64,000 nucleotides of DNA from Pseudomonas cichorii (lineage in GTDB: Bacteria > Pseudomonadota > Gammaproteobacteria > Pseudomonadales > Pseudomonadaceae), in assembly GCF_003700275.1 (NCBI RefSeq), contig NZ_RBRE01000051.1:1-64000 (forward strand), written 5' to 3'. Positions 9,149 to 18,200 of the stretch are shown here, piece after piece (within the stretch, counting starts at the first letter, position 1; each line of letters starts with the position of its first letter). The notes beneath the pieces were generated by a model, which saw nothing but the letters and a program-made list of their open reading frames with translations, had not been told where the DNA came from and did not search any database. The position numbers and the translations under genes are program-made.

Positions 9149-9243
9149 GTGTGGGAGCGGATTCATCCGCGAAGATGCCAGCACATCCGCAATAAATACA
9201 TTGTCTGAAATGCTGTCATTCGCGAATGAATTCGCTCCTACAG
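9149..9243. repeat. Paired inverted REP elements
   Basis: Two REP-like units in opposite orientation: GTGGGAGCGGATTCATCCGC beginning at 9151 and its counterpart around CGCGAATGAATTCGCTCCTA (9221-9240), separated by about 45 bp of AT-rich DNA. The same units recur at 54816-54863 and 63612-63677. They lie between convergent genes, the usual REP location. Confidence 0.8.
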
Positions 9244-9254
9244 GTTGTGTACTG

Positions 9255-10883
9255 TTACAACACAAACCTCTGCACCATCATGTTCAGGTCCGTTGCCAGC
9301 ATCGACAATGCATTGCTGGCGACTGTGGTCTGTTGTGCGCCGGACGCTGTCTGGCTGGACAGGTCGCGGATACTGCTCAGATTACGATCCACCTCGCCAG
9401 CCACTTGTGCCTGTTGTTCTGCGGCGCTGGCGATGATCAGGTTGCGGTCGTTGATGGTGGTGGTCGAACTGATGATCACGGTCAGCGCTTCACCGGTGGC
9501 GGCGGCCTGTTCCAGTGTCTGGTTGGCTTGCGTGGCCGTGTGGCGCAGGGTGTTGGCGGTTTCCTGAGTGCTCTGCTGAACACCGTTGATCAGTTCCTCG
9601 ATTTCCGTTGTCGAGGCGCTGGTGCGTTGTGCCAGCGAACGCACTTCGTCGGCGACGACCGCGAATCCACGTCCGGCTTCGCCTGCCCGTGCGGCCTCGA
9701 TGGCCGCGTTGAGCGCCAGCAGGTTGGTCTGGTTGGCGATGGCGCGAATCACATCGAGAATGCTGCTGATGTTTTGAGTCCGCTCGGCCAGACCTTCTGC
9801 CTGGTGGGATGAGTCCAGCACATTGCTGGTCAGTTGCTTGATCGAGCTGATGGTCGCCGACAAGCGCTCCCGGCCCTGCGCTGCGGCCTGGTTGGAGGCT
9901 TCCGATTCGGTCACGGTATTGCTGGCATTGCCGGCCACTTCCACCGCTGCCTGGCTCATCTGATTGACGGCCACTGCCGCTTGTTCGATTTCGTTGTTTT
10001 GCAGTTGCAGGTTAAGCGCACTCGCCTCGGCAATGGTGCCCATTTCCTGTACCGATTGAGACAGCTGCGCGGCTGCGGCATAAATCTGGTCGATCGTCCC
10101 GTGCAGGTTGCTGCGCATGCGCCCCAGCATGATCAGTAACTGGGCCGGTTCATCCTTGCCCTGAGGAATGGTCTGCTCGGTCAGATCGCCATCGGCAATG
10201 GTGTTGGCGATGTGCAGGGCGTAGCGTACCGGATGAATGATACTCACGCTCAGGCGCCACGCCAGCAGCAGGGTCAATACCAGAGCCAGCGCAATGGCGC
10301 TGAGGGCGATGATGCGGGTCTGGTTGTAGCTGGCGCTGGCGGCATCGACGGCCGCAGCGGCACTTTGCTTGTTGAGTTCGCGCAGCAGTTGCACCTGCAT
10401 GTCCATCAGGTCGCCCTGCAGGGCCAGCATGGTGTTGGAAAGCATCCGGGCCTCGTCCAGCTTGCCCTGCTCGATCAGTACGATTTCGTCCTGCAGGCCG
10501 GGCATGAACGCCTTGTAGGCATCCTGCAGGGCAATGATCGAATCATGCTCGGTGCCTTCGGGGACGCGAGCCAGGTAGTCGGTGAAACCCTTTTCGACCT
10601 CGTTCCTGAGCTGTTCGACATTGATCTTGCTGTTGATCACTGCGCCGGGATCGTCAGCGTTGGCGATCAGGCGCGTTGTCTCACTGCGCATCTTCACCAG
10701 GCCAATGGCAATCGCATCGGCCATCGCAATACTGGGCAGAGCCCCGCTTTCCACTGCCTCTCCCTGATTACGAATATCCTGCATCTGCAGCAGACAGAAA
10801 GCTCCCAGCGCTACCATCAAAAACGACGTCAGGCCGAAACACAGCACCAGGCGCGAAGTGATCTTGAAGCGGCGCAACACCAT
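9255..10883 (-). CDS. Methyl-accepting chemotaxis protein (4HB-type sensor)
   Basis: A 542-residue transducer. A membrane segment near the N-terminus ([21 protein letters not shown]), a periplasmic region of about 150 residues of the four-helix-bundle kind, a second membrane segment ([19 protein letters not shown]), a HAMP domain, and the cytoplasmic signalling domain with the near-invariant hairpin tip ([19 protein letters not shown] type, here [20 protein letters not shown]). It lacks a C-terminal CheR/CheB pentapeptide. I start at ATG 10883 because MVLRRFKI is the usual N-terminus of this family. A GTG at 10928 with GAGG 9 nt upstream is a real alternative and would add 15 residues. Ligand unknown. 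Confidence 0.88.
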   Translation of the reverse strand: MVLRRFKITSRLVLCFGLTSFLMVALGAFCLLQMQDIRNQGEAVESGALPSIAMADAIAIGLVKMRSETTRLIANADDPGAVINSKINVEQLRNEVEKGFTDYLARVPEGTEHDSIIALQDAYKAFMPGLQDEIVLIEQGKLDEARMLSNTMLALQGDLMDMQVQLLRELNKQSAAAAVDAASASYNQTRIIALSAIALALVLTLLLAWRLSVSIIHPVRYALHIANTIADGDLTEQTIPQGKDEPAQLLIMLGRMRSNLHGTIDQIYAAAAQLSQSVQEMGTIAEASALNLQLQNNEIEQAAVAVNQMSQAAVEVAGNASNTVTESEASNQAAAQGRERLSATISSIKQLTSNVLDSSHQAEGLAERTQNISSILDVIRAIANQTNLLALNAAIEAARAGEAGRGFAVVADEVRSLAQRTSASTTEIEELINGVQQSTQETANTLRHTATQANQTLEQAAATGEALTVIISSTTTINDRNLIIASAAEQQAQVAGEVDRNLSSIRDLSSQTASGAQQTTVASNALSMLATDLNMMVQRFVL

Positions 10884-10969
10884 CGTTCCGGATTGCTGAC
10901 GCAAAAAACGAGGCAGGAATTTTTTCACAGCGAACAACCTCTATAAGACGGGTATCTCGAAGGAGCCGT

Positions 10970-10996
10970 TTATAAGGCAGTTATGTGATGTCTTTA
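10970..10996 (-). promoter_or_regulatory. Candidate sigma-28 (FliA) promoter for the chemoreceptor
   Basis: On the minus strand TAAAGACA (10996-10989), 10 bp, then GCCTTATA (10978-10971), similar to the flagellar sigma consensus TAAAGTTT-N11-GCCGATAA, with 1-bp shorter spacing and two mismatches in the -10 part. The upstream half overlaps an inverted repeat GATGTC-N5-GACATC (10987-11003). Plausible because chemoreceptor genes are often FliA targets. Confidence 0.35.
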
Positions 10997-11039
10997 TGAC
11001 ATCTGCGGAGATTCTGGCGTCAAGAATCTGCTGAGCCTT

Positions 11040-11711
11040 TCAAGGGCGCTGTGACAGCTGGGGCGCGCCGATTTCCTCCATCAGTTCATCGAGACAGCGC
11101 TGTAGGCGCGCATGCCTGACCTGGGCCATTTTCGAGCCGGTCGGGGTCTGGAAACTATCGGCCAGATGCAGCAGCTTGGTGTGAAAGTGATCGACGGCAA
11201 AACGCTTGTCGTCGTAAGGGCGCTCGCTGGCGTGAGGGTCCTGCGGATCGTAGAGGGCACTGCCCATTCGCCCGGAAACATAGAACAACCGGGCCACGCC
11301 GACCATGCCCAGAGCGTCGAGCCGGTCGGCATCCTGCAATATCCGGGCTTCAAGCGTCGCCGGAGCAATGGCCGCCGAAAAACTGTGAGCTTCGATGGCA
11401 TGAGCGACGGCGGCGATTCTGGTCGGATTCCAACCCATTTCGGTCAGCAGGTCGGTGGCTCTGGAAGCGGCCAGCCGTGAAGCGCTGGAGCGAAAGGGCG
11501 AGTCCTTTTCCACCGATACACAGTCATGCAGCAGTGTCGCCGCCAGCAGGATTTCCTGATCTCCGCCTTCATGATCGCGGATGGCGCAGACGTTCTTCCA
11601 GACTCGCAGCAAGTGAGAGATATCGTGGGATCCGTCGATCCTTTTCGCCTGGGTGTGCGGTATCAGCAGTCTGGCGAAGTCCTCAAAGGGCGTGAAAGCA
11701 GCGTATGTCAT
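11040..11711 (-). CDS. HD-domain phosphohydrolase, YedJ family
   Basis: A 223-residue HD-superfamily protein. Metal-binding residues are seen in DGSHDISHLLRVW and in LLHDC, and the later QDADRLDALG motif matches E. coli YedJ, as does DKRFAVDHFHTKLL. The family is assumed to hydrolyse phosphate esters or nucleotides; the substrate is not established. ATG at 11711 has AGGA 8 nt upstream; longer readings upstream look non-coding. It is divergent from yjdM with a shared short promoter region. Confidence 0.85.
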   Translation of the reverse strand: MTYAAFTPFEDFARLLIPHTQAKRIDGSHDISHLLRVWKNVCAIRDHEGGDQEILLAATLLHDCVSVEKDSPFRSSASRLAASRATDLLTEMGWNPTRIAAVAHAIEAHSFSAAIAPATLEARILQDADRLDALGMVGVARLFYVSGRMGSALYDPQDPHASERPYDDKRFAVDHFHTKLLHLADSFQTPTGSKMAQVRHARLQRCLDELMEEIGAPQLSQRP

Positions 11712-11837
11712 CGAGAAAATCCTGATGGGATTTGTGTCAGTAAAGCACCATAGGGAATGACGTTCGAGCGCCATCCCCCTAAAAACGGAAAAGCCCTTTA
11801 TAATCCATGGTTTTTCCACCTCGATGCGAGAAACACT

Positions 11838-12179
11838 GTGAGCTTACCGTCCTGCCCGAAATGCAATTCCGAGTACACCTATGAAGACGGCGCAATGCTG
11901 ATCTGCCCGGAATGCGCCCATGAGTGGTCTGCGGACGGCGACAGTGCAGAGTCTGCCGATGACGTGAAAGTCATCAAGGATTCCACCGGTAACGTGCTGC
12001 AGGACGGCGATACCGTCACCGTGATCAAGGACCTCAAGGTCAAGGGCTCTTCGCTGGTGGTCAAGGTCGGCACCAAGGTCAAGAACATCCGCCTGGTCGA
12101 CGGCGATCATGATATCGACTGCAAGATCGACGGCATCGGCGCCATGAAACTGAAGTCCGAGTTCGTCCGCAAGGTCTGA
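11838..12179 (+). CDS. yjdM: YjdM (PhnA-type) zinc-ribbon protein
   Basis: A 113-residue protein with an N-terminal zinc ribbon, [13 protein letters not shown]...CPECAHEW, followed by the [26 protein letters not shown] domain typical of YjdM (about 111 residues in E. coli). The start is GTG at 11838; the upstream in-frame ATG at 11757 would add non-conserved residues. The family name PhnA is historical and not evidence for phosphonate use. A strong terminator follows. Confidence 0.9.
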   Translation: MSLPSCPKCNSEYTYEDGAMLICPECAHEWSADGDSAESADDVKVIKDSTGNVLQDGDTVTVIKDLKVKGSSLVVKVGTKVKNIRLVDGDHDIDCKIDGIGAMKLKSEFVRKV

Positions 12180-12205
12180 GCCGACCGGCACTTCGCTTGA
12201 TCCCG

Positions 12206-12239
12206 ACGCCCCGCTGGTCGCTTCCCGACCGCGGGGCGT
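12206..12239 (+). terminator. Rho-independent terminator after yjdM
   Basis: Stem ACGCCCCGC plus GGTCG (12206-12220) pairs with CGACC plus GCGGGGCGT (12226-12239), with a single bulged T, followed by TTTCTGTTTT. Confidence 0.85.
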
Positions 12240-12315
12240 TTCTGTTTTCAGTGGCAGCGGGATTCATTTGGCTGGCGTCAGGGGTAAAGTGTCAGTTCAT
12301 CAAGGAGAACACTGT

Positions 12316-12759
12316 ATGCCTTCAACACCCGCTCCATATCTGCAGGCCGGTGAATGTGTCGTGTTATTCGATGGCGTATGCAAACTGTGCAATGGCTGGG
12401 CGAAGTTTCTCATTCGCCATGACACTTCCCGCTGCATTCGACTGGCCGCCGTTCAGTCCGTCGAAGGGCAGGCGCTGCTGAAATGGGCGGGGTTGCCGGT
12501 CGATCAGTTCGACACCATGGCGGTGATCGACAATAACCGTCTGTTTCTGCGTTCGGACGCATTTGTGCAGGTCATGCGCAAGATGCCTCGCCCCTGGTCC
12601 TGGCTGATTGCGTTACGCATCTTTCCGCGCCCATTGCGGGATTGGCTATACGACCGGATTGCCTTGAATCGCTATCGCCTTTTTGGCCGTTACGACAGTT
12701 GTCTGTTGCCCACTGCCGACCATGAGCAACGCTTCCTCAAGGCGGCAGCTCATGAGTGA
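12316..12759 (+). CDS. DCC-family thiol-disulfide oxidoreductase-like protein (DUF393)
   Basis: A 147-residue DUF393 protein named after its DxxCxxC motif, here FDGVCKLCN near residues 20-28, which resembles a thioredoxin-type CxxC. The family has predicted redox activity but no firm physiological role. ATG 12316 has AAGGAG 8 nt upstream. The end overlaps the next gene by 8 nt, and DUF393-DoxX pairing suggests a joint membrane-redox role (inference). Confidence 0.88.
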   Translation: MPSTPAPYLQAGECVVLFDGVCKLCNGWAKFLIRHDTSRCIRLAAVQSVEGQALLKWAGLPVDQFDTMAVIDNNRLFLRSDAFVQVMRKMPRPWSWLIALRIFPRPLRDWLYDRIALNRYRLFGRYDSCLLPTADHEQRFLKAAAHE

Positions 12760-13150
12760 GCTGCAACGCATTGCCTGGGTCGCCCGGCTCGGTCTGGCCC
12801 TGATGTTCTTCTACCATGGGCTGGTGCCGAAGATTCTCTGGCTGAGCCCGGGAGAGCTGGAAATGATCCAGGCCCATGGTTTTGCAGATGCACGCTGGGT
12901 GGCCTGGATGAGCGGTGTTGCGGAAATGGGCCTGGCAATCGGCTTGATGTCCGGGCATTTCAAGCGCACGACGGTGATTGTCAGTGCTGTCGTCCTGGCT
13001 GGACTGTTGATTGACGTGGCGCTGATGACTCCACACTTGATGATCCAGGCCTTCAGTCCCGTTTCCCTGAACGGCGCCGGTCTGGCCCTGTGTGCAGTGG
13101 TCTGGCTTGCCGAGCGCTCAGCGCACTTCGACCAGCACCGGACAAGGTGA
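12752..13150 (+). CDS. DoxX-like small membrane protein
   Basis: A 132-residue protein with about four hydrophobic segments (VARLGLALMFFYHGLVPKIL; WVAWMSGVAEMGLAIGLM; TVIVSAVVLAGLLIDVALM; GAGLALCAVVWLAE). The arrangement fits DoxX/DoxD-like membrane proteins. It overlaps the DCC gene and is probably cotranslated with it. Its 3' end overlaps the convergent universal stress protein gene by 33 bp. Confidence 0.75.
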   Translation: MSELQRIAWVARLGLALMFFYHGLVPKILWLSPGELEMIQAHGFADARWVAWMSGVAEMGLAIGLMSGHFKRTTVIVSAVVLAGLLIDVALMTPHLMIQAFSPVSLNGAGLALCAVVWLAERSAHFDQHRTR

Positions 13151-13564
13151 GGAATCGAGGATCTTGCCGCCCACCGAAGGGTCAAGCAGGCGTCCGAGAA
13201 ACGACAGGTGCCGGTGGCCGATGACGATCAGTTGGCTTTCGATGCGTTCGGCTTCTGCGCAGATGGCTTTTGCCGGGTCGCCGGTCAGGGTTTTGGCCGA
13301 GCAACCGATGCCGCGGTTCTGCAGTTGTAACAGGGCATTTTCGATGAGGCTTTCGGCATGTTGCTGTTCATGGGCGGCGGCCGGATATTCCTGATTGGCG
13401 AATAGGCTCTGGCTGTCATCCAGGGCATAGGCCGGGTCCAGCACGCAGACCAGATGCAGGTGGGTATTGCACTTGGTATTGGAATAGGCAAAGGCACTGG
13501 CCAGATCCAGCACCTTGCGGCTTTGCGGGCTGCCATCGAGTGCGACCAGAATGGTTTTGAACAT
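13118..13564 (-). CDS. Universal stress protein (UspA family)
   Basis: A 148-residue single-domain Usp. It starts MFKTILVALDGS and ends with the nucleotide-binding loop region LIVIGHRH...GRLLDPSVGGKILDSSPCPVLVEV, which approximates G-x2-G-x9-G-(S/T). A likely ATP-binding stress protein. ATG 13564 has GAGGAG upstream with suitable spacing. I found no clear Anr box in front of it, although usp genes in pseudomonads are often Anr-dependent. Confidence 0.9.
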   Translation of the reverse strand: MFKTILVALDGSPQSRKVLDLASAFAYSNTKCNTHLHLVCVLDPAYALDDSQSLFANQEYPAAAHEQQHAESLIENALLQLQNRGIGCSAKTLTGDPAKAICAEAERIESQLIVIGHRHLSFLGRLLDPSVGGKILDSSPCPVLVEVR

Positions 13565-13921
13565 GCAGACATCTCCTCGGGAGTCGTCAGTCTGCATAGC
13601 CGCAGGCCTTCGGTAAATGCTCCAGACCGCAACAATGAATTGCGTCTGGCGCAATCGACATACCGGCTGTCACCGCGCTGGCTGGTGGCTTGTCGACGTG
13701 TTGTGATCTATCCGCTGCAGACGTAGAATTCCCGGCATCCGGTTGTATCCCCATACCCACAATAATTCACATCGCACGCTGCGCTCGGTGATTCCTTCAC
13801 TGGCGGGGCGTTTTTGCGTTTGTTGTCTGGAAGGGGCTGGCCTGATTTTGCTGTACAGGTGCCATGCATTGCCTATGCATGGCGAACGGCCCGAGGGCTG
13901 GAATACTCCTTGAGCGTTTTG
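13565..13921. other. Intergenic region between divergent usp and sotB
   Basis: 357 bp without a convincing gene. It holds the promoters of both flanking genes, a TGGCGGGGCGTTTTT tail near 13801, and a perfect inverted repeat (13861-13883) close to sotB. Open frames crossing it are antisense shadows of sotB. Confidence 0.6.
13861..13883. promoter_or_regulatory. Inverted repeat in the sotB leader
   Basis: Perfect 9-bp arms GCCATGCAT (13861-13869) and ATGCATGGC (13875-13883) with 5 nt between, ending 38 bp before the sotB start. It could be a repressor operator or a short leader hairpin; the sequence alone does not decide. Confidence 0.45.
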
Positions 13922-15124
13922 ATGAACACACCTTCTGAGGTTCGTACCGGTAGCTGGCTGGGCGTGATTGCCCTGGCGCTGGCTGCCTTCATTTTCAATA
14001 CCACCGAATTCGTGCCGATTGGCCTGCTGAGCAATATTGGCGAAAGCTTCGACATGACCACCGCGCAGGTTGGCCTGATGCTGACCATCTACGCCTGGGT
14101 CGTTTCGCTGATGTCCCTGCCGATGATGCTGATCACCCGCAACATCGAGCGCCGCAAGTTGCTGGTCTGCATATTCGTTCTGTTTGTCGTGAGCCATATT
14201 GTCTCGGCCACGGCTTCGAGCTTTGGCGTGCTGCTGATAAGCCGGGTCGGCATTGCCTTCGCGCATGCCATCTTCTGGTCGATCACCGCTTCGCTGGCGG
14301 TACGCATTGCGCCGCCGGGCAAACAGGTCCAGGCATTGGGACTTCTGGCTACAGGCACGTCGCTGGCCATGGTGCTGGGCATTCCCTTGGGCCGTGTGCT
14401 GGGCGAAGCGCTGGGGTGGCGTACGACCTTCATGGGCATCGCCGGGGTTTCCGCGCTGACCGTATTGCTGCTCAGCCGTACGCTGCCACTGCTGCCCAGC
14501 CAGAACTCCGGCTCGCTCAGAAGCCTGCCGATCCTGTTCAAGCGGCCACGGCTGGTGGCGCTCTATGCACTGACCGCGATCGTCGTCACCGCGCATTTCA
14601 CGGCCTACAGCTATATCGAGCCTTTTGCCCAGACCGTGGCGCACTTGAGCGGTGAGATGACGACCTTGTTGCTGCTGCTATCGGGCGGCGCCGGGATCAT
14701 CGGCTCCATCGTGTTCAGCCTGTTCAGCAGCCGTTTCCCCAATGGTTTGCTGATTGCGGCCATTACTCTGGTTGCGCTGTGTCTTCTGATGCTGCTGCCG
14801 TTTGCGAGTCAGGCGGCGGCCCTGGGATCATTGAGCGTCGTGTGGGGGATGGCCATGATGTGCTTCGGCCTGCTGCTGCAAGCCCGAGTCCTGACCCTGG
14901 CGCCGGATGCCACTGACGTGGCGATGTCGCTGTTCTCCGGGATTTTCAACATCGGTATCGGTGGCGGCGCCTTGCTGGGCAGCGTGGTCAGCAGCCAGTT
15001 GGGCGTAGCAGAAGTGGGCGTCGTAGGTGGCCTGGTAGCCGTTGGCGGGTTGCTGCTGTGTTGCGTCAGCACTTATCTCTTCAGTCGGCAGGACTCTGCC
15101 GCAGTGGCGAACTGCAAGTGCTGA
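13922..15124 (+). CDS. sotB: SotB-type MFS sugar efflux transporter
   Basis: A 400-residue, 12-helix MFS exporter very close in remembered sequence to E. coli SotB/YdeA (arabinose and IPTG efflux). Shared segments are [50 protein letters not shown] and [20 protein letters not shown]. It probably exports sugars or sugar-like toxic compounds across the inner membrane. ATG 13922 gives the family N-terminus, although no good ribosome site is seen. Confidence 0.88.
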   Translation: MNTPSEVRTGSWLGVIALALAAFIFNTTEFVPIGLLSNIGESFDMTTAQVGLMLTIYAWVVSLMSLPMMLITRNIERRKLLVCIFVLFVVSHIVSATASSFGVLLISRVGIAFAHAIFWSITASLAVRIAPPGKQVQALGLLATGTSLAMVLGIPLGRVLGEALGWRTTFMGIAGVSALTVLLLSRTLPLLPSQNSGSLRSLPILFKRPRLVALYALTAIVVTAHFTAYSYIEPFAQTVAHLSGEMTTLLLLLSGGAGIIGSIVFSLFSSRFPNGLLIAAITLVALCLLMLLPFASQAAALGSLSVVWGMAMMCFGLLLQARVLTLAPDATDVAMSLFSGIFNIGIGGGALLGSVVSSQLGVAEVGVVGGLVAVGGLLLCCVSTYLFSRQDSAAVANCKC

Positions 15125-15138
15125 GCTGATCGCCGATC

Positions 15139-15165
15139 AGGGGCTGTTGAATATCAACAGCCCCT
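15139..15165. terminator. Bidirectional terminator between sotB and pcs
   Basis: 12-bp perfect stem: AGGGGCTGTTGA (15139-15150) with TCAACAGCCCCT (15154-15165), 3-nt loop. It lies between convergent genes. Confidence 0.8.
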
Positions 15166-15173
15166 CATTTCCC

Positions 15174-15893
15174 TCAGGCCTTGAGCCTGCCCAGCCATTC
15201 CAGCGACGTTCTCCAGATACAGATCCCCATGAAATAGGCTGACATGGCGAACCACATGCCCATCATCACCGGGCCATTGTGCGGGTGATTGATGATCAGC
15301 GAAGCGCTGCACAGCAACCAGACCGTAGTGACCGCGATATTGATCGGCATGAACTTGCGTACACGGAACGGATGCAGGAATTTCATCCGGGTCAGGGTCA
15401 GCAGGGCCAGGGCCACGATGGTGACAAAGGTTACCCAGGGTGCAGGTGACAGGATGTACAGGCTCAGGGCGACCACGTTCCAGGCGGCCGGGAAGCCCTG
15501 GAAGTAGTTGTCCTTGCTTTTCATGTCGACGTTGCAGAAGCAGAACAGCGACGAAACCAGAATGATCGATATGCTCAACAGCAACGTGAATTCCGGCAGC
15601 GGGATGTAGCGATAGATGAACAGTGCCGGGATAAAGACGTAGGTCAAGTAGTCGATCACCAGATCCAGTGCCGAGCCATCGAAGTGCGGCAGTACCGAGT
15701 GCGTGTTGACCTTGCGTGCCAGCGAACCGTCGACACCGTCCACGATCAGGGCGACACCCAGCCATAGCAGGCAGGCCTTGGGCTCATTATTGAACAATGC
15801 AATGGTTGCCAGAAACGCAAGGACCACGCCGGTGGCGGTGAAGCCGTGAGCCCCCCATGCGTTGATTCTGGCTATGCGTTGATTGGTTATCAC
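15174..15893 (-). CDS. pcs: Phosphatidylcholine synthase
   Basis: A 239-residue integral membrane CDP-alcohol phosphatidyltransferase that condenses choline with CDP-diacylglycerol. The motif D55-G56-x2-A59-R60-x12-G73-x3-D77-x3-D81 has the long spacer characteristic of bacterial Pcs, and hydrophobic helices fill the rest. Pcs is found in host-associated bacteria; in pseudomonads it depends on imported choline. It is followed upstream (same strand) by a PhoD-like phosphatase, but a 94-bp gap leaves cotranscription open. Confidence 0.92.
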   Translation of the reverse strand: MITNQRIARINAWGAHGFTATGVVLAFLATIALFNNEPKACLLWLGVALIVDGVDGSLARKVNTHSVLPHFDGSALDLVIDYLTYVFIPALFIYRYIPLPEFTLLLSISIILVSSLFCFCNVDMKSKDNYFQGFPAAWNVVALSLYILSPAPWVTFVTIVALALLTLTRMKFLHPFRVRKFMPINIAVTTVWLLCSASLIINHPHNGPVMMGMWFAMSAYFMGICIWRTSLEWLGRLKA

Positions 15894-15987
15894 GGGGCGC
15901 TCTCCAGAGAATAATACGTGTCAGTGTTACAAGCCTGAGCATCACAGATGATGTAGCTACTATCGACCCGGTAATCGGCGATAAGGT

Positions 15988-18003
15988 TCAGCGGTGACTA
16001 TCGCTGGTTTTTCCGTCATTTTCCAGAAAACTGCTGTCTGCGGTGGACCGCTGGTCCTTGTATTCCTCGGGTTCGACGAAACAGGTCGGCGCAGAGCCAT
16101 CGGCATTCAGCTGATTGATCAGGGTCGGCTGGCCTTTGTCATTGAAAAATACCTGGCCGATCCCCGCCGAATTCCATAGTCGTTCACCGGCCTTGCTGTG
16201 CTCGGGCGTGCGCGGGATGACTTTCATCAGCCGTCGCTTGGTGAACCAGTTGAGAGGTGAACGCGGCGAATACAGCCAGCGATTCAGGCGATCAAAGGTA
16301 TCGAGCAGGCGGCGTGGAAACTCGTTCTTGATACCGCTGCTGGTGATCTGCCAGATGCGCGGCCCGCCGCTGCGATGGCGGATGAGGATTTCGTAGACGA
16401 ACGAATAATGCACGTCGCCCGACAGAATGACGTAGTTTCCCGGCGTCCTGGAATGGCGAAAGATATTCAGGATGACCTGTGCGGCACCGCGGTGCGCCAT
16501 CCAGTTTTCCGCATCCACCAGCAGCGGGTAGCCAAGCCAGCTGAATACCCGCTGGATAGCCTCGATCAGCTTGACGCCGAACACCGGTGCAGGTGAAACG
16601 ATGATCGCGGCCTGATGGTCGATCAGTTCCTGTTGCAGTTCGCTGAGTGCTTCCCAGTCCAGCAGGCCTGAAGGTTGATTGAAGTTCGACTCACTGCGCC
16701 AGCGCCGGGTACGGGTATCGAGCACCACCAGGGCCGGGCTGGTTGGCAAAACGTAATGCCATTGCTGAAAGTGCAACAAGGCGTCGATCAGTGCATCCTG
16801 ATTCTTGCAGTCCCAACGGTTGTCCTGCTCATTCACCTCGGTGCTCAGGGCTGCGACCTGCTGGATGAGTTCATCCAGCGCATCGGGATTGTTGCCCCAT
16901 CCCTGACACAGCAGATAAGCCAGCAGGGCGTTGCCAATGATGCGTCTGGAGAACGGATGGCCGTAGGCGCTTTCTTCCCAGTTGGCCGACAGATTCCAGT
17001 CATCGGTGATGTCATGGTCGTCGAAAATCATCATGCATGGCAGATGCGCCATGGCCCGTGCAGCGCCGCCCAGGCTGCTCCTGAAGTCGTCGATCAGATG
17101 CTGCTCTCTGGCGTAGCGCTCGCGCTGTTCGGCGTTGAGCTGCGGCATGTCCGGCTCGATCAGTGTCCAGGGTGTCGGTGACCAGACCAGCAGATACATC
17201 GCCATGACTTCAGCCAGAGTGACCAGATGGTTATCCGCCGAGCTGCTGGTGAACACCGGCTTGCTGACGCCGCCAAAGAAGCGCTCGCGCAGCGTGTCGT
17301 TGCTCTTGAGTGCCGGAAGCAGATCGGCGCGCTGGTAATAGCTGGCCGGATGGCCATAGAGGTCAACACTGTCGTCGACCACGGCACCTTCGAGTTTTTC
17401 CCCGAACAGGCCCAGGCGCTCGATCAGGGCATGAATCGCCCGCAGCATCGGACCTGCCACGTCATCGGCGTAAATCTGATCGCCGCTCATCATCAACAGG
17501 GCAGGCCGATCCAGCGGGTTGCGGCTATCGGCCAGTAAACGATCAACGCACAGCAGGCCCTCGGCCGCCGGATGATGCGGTTTGCGGCATGAGCCATGGA
17601 GCATCTGGTCGATCTTGCTGCGCACCACAAAATTGGGGCTGCCGGCCTCTGCGTACAGCAAATGAGGTGCCCAGTCGGCGATACCGCTGTGTTGTTCGCC
17701 GTCGATCAGCAGGTCGTAATCGATCAAGGCGTCCTTGGGCAGTTCGCTGTCCAGCCTGACGTCGATCAGATGCACAAAGGCATGGCGTCCCACGGCGATA
17801 ACCTTGCACTGCTCGGCATCGAGAGGATAGTCCGTGCAGGTCTGCGCGCCGTCGGCGTCGTTGAATTGCAGACGCAAGGTCAGAGAAAGCGCTCGCGATC
17901 CTGTCAGCCACAGTACCAGGCGATCTGCTTCCTGACGGCGCAATATAGGGCCTGCGAGTACAGCGGGTAAGGGCGGGAGCGGAACGGCGGGGGGTACGGA
18001 CAT
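15988..18003 (-). CDS. PhoD-like metallophosphatase (alkaline phosphatase D family)
   Basis: A 671-residue PhoD-like protein. Metal-ligand motifs in order: LMMSGDQIYADD, MMIFDDHDITDDWN, and VILSGDVHYSF near the C-terminus. An N-terminal beta-rich portion precedes the catalytic domain. There is no recognisable Tat or Sec signal at the chosen start (MSVPPAVP), so cytoplasmic or unconventional location is likely, unlike secreted PhoD. Substrate unknown. The position next to pcs hints at phospholipid turnover, which is inference only. Confidence 0.82.
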   Translation of the reverse strand: MSVPPAVPLPPLPAVLAGPILRRQEADRLVLWLTGSRALSLTLRLQFNDADGAQTCTDYPLDAEQCKVIAVGRHAFVHLIDVRLDSELPKDALIDYDLLIDGEQHSGIADWAPHLLYAEAGSPNFVVRSKIDQMLHGSCRKPHHPAAEGLLCVDRLLADSRNPLDRPALLMMSGDQIYADDVAGPMLRAIHALIERLGLFGEKLEGAVVDDSVDLYGHPASYYQRADLLPALKSNDTLRERFFGGVSKPVFTSSSADNHLVTLAEVMAMYLLVWSPTPWTLIEPDMPQLNAEQRERYAREQHLIDDFRSSLGGAARAMAHLPCMMIFDDHDITDDWNLSANWEESAYGHPFSRRIIGNALLAYLLCQGWGNNPDALDELIQQVAALSTEVNEQDNRWDCKNQDALIDALLHFQQWHYVLPTSPALVVLDTRTRRWRSESNFNQPSGLLDWEALSELQQELIDHQAAIIVSPAPVFGVKLIEAIQRVFSWLGYPLLVDAENWMAHRGAAQVILNIFRHSRTPGNYVILSGDVHYSFVYEILIRHRSGGPRIWQITSSGIKNEFPRRLLDTFDRLNRWLYSPRSPLNWFTKRRLMKVIPRTPEHSKAGERLWNSAGIGQVFFNDKGQPTLINQLNADGSAPTCFVEPEEYKDQRSTADSSFLENDGKTSDSHR

Positions 18004-18140
18004 CCTGTTCTCAGGTCCTGACTGAATTTCGACCGGAAATATTACCGTAGGCTGTGTGAAAAATTCCTTCAGGACAGTGGGGGCGCGCTGAGCAACATGT
18101 TTCAAAGTTGTTCCAGTCGATGCGCTCAGGCCTGAATGAA

Positions 18141-18173
18141 AAAACCGGTGCCAGAAGCTCTGGCACCGGTTTT
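18141..18173 (-). terminator. Rho-independent terminator of the first siderophore receptor gene
   Basis: 15-bp perfect stem, 18141-18155 with 18159-18173, 3-nt loop, followed on the minus strand by more T residues. It begins 28 bp beyond the receptor stop codon. Confidence 0.9.
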
Positions 18174-18200
18174 CAGGAGTGGATCAGTGTATCTCTGCTA

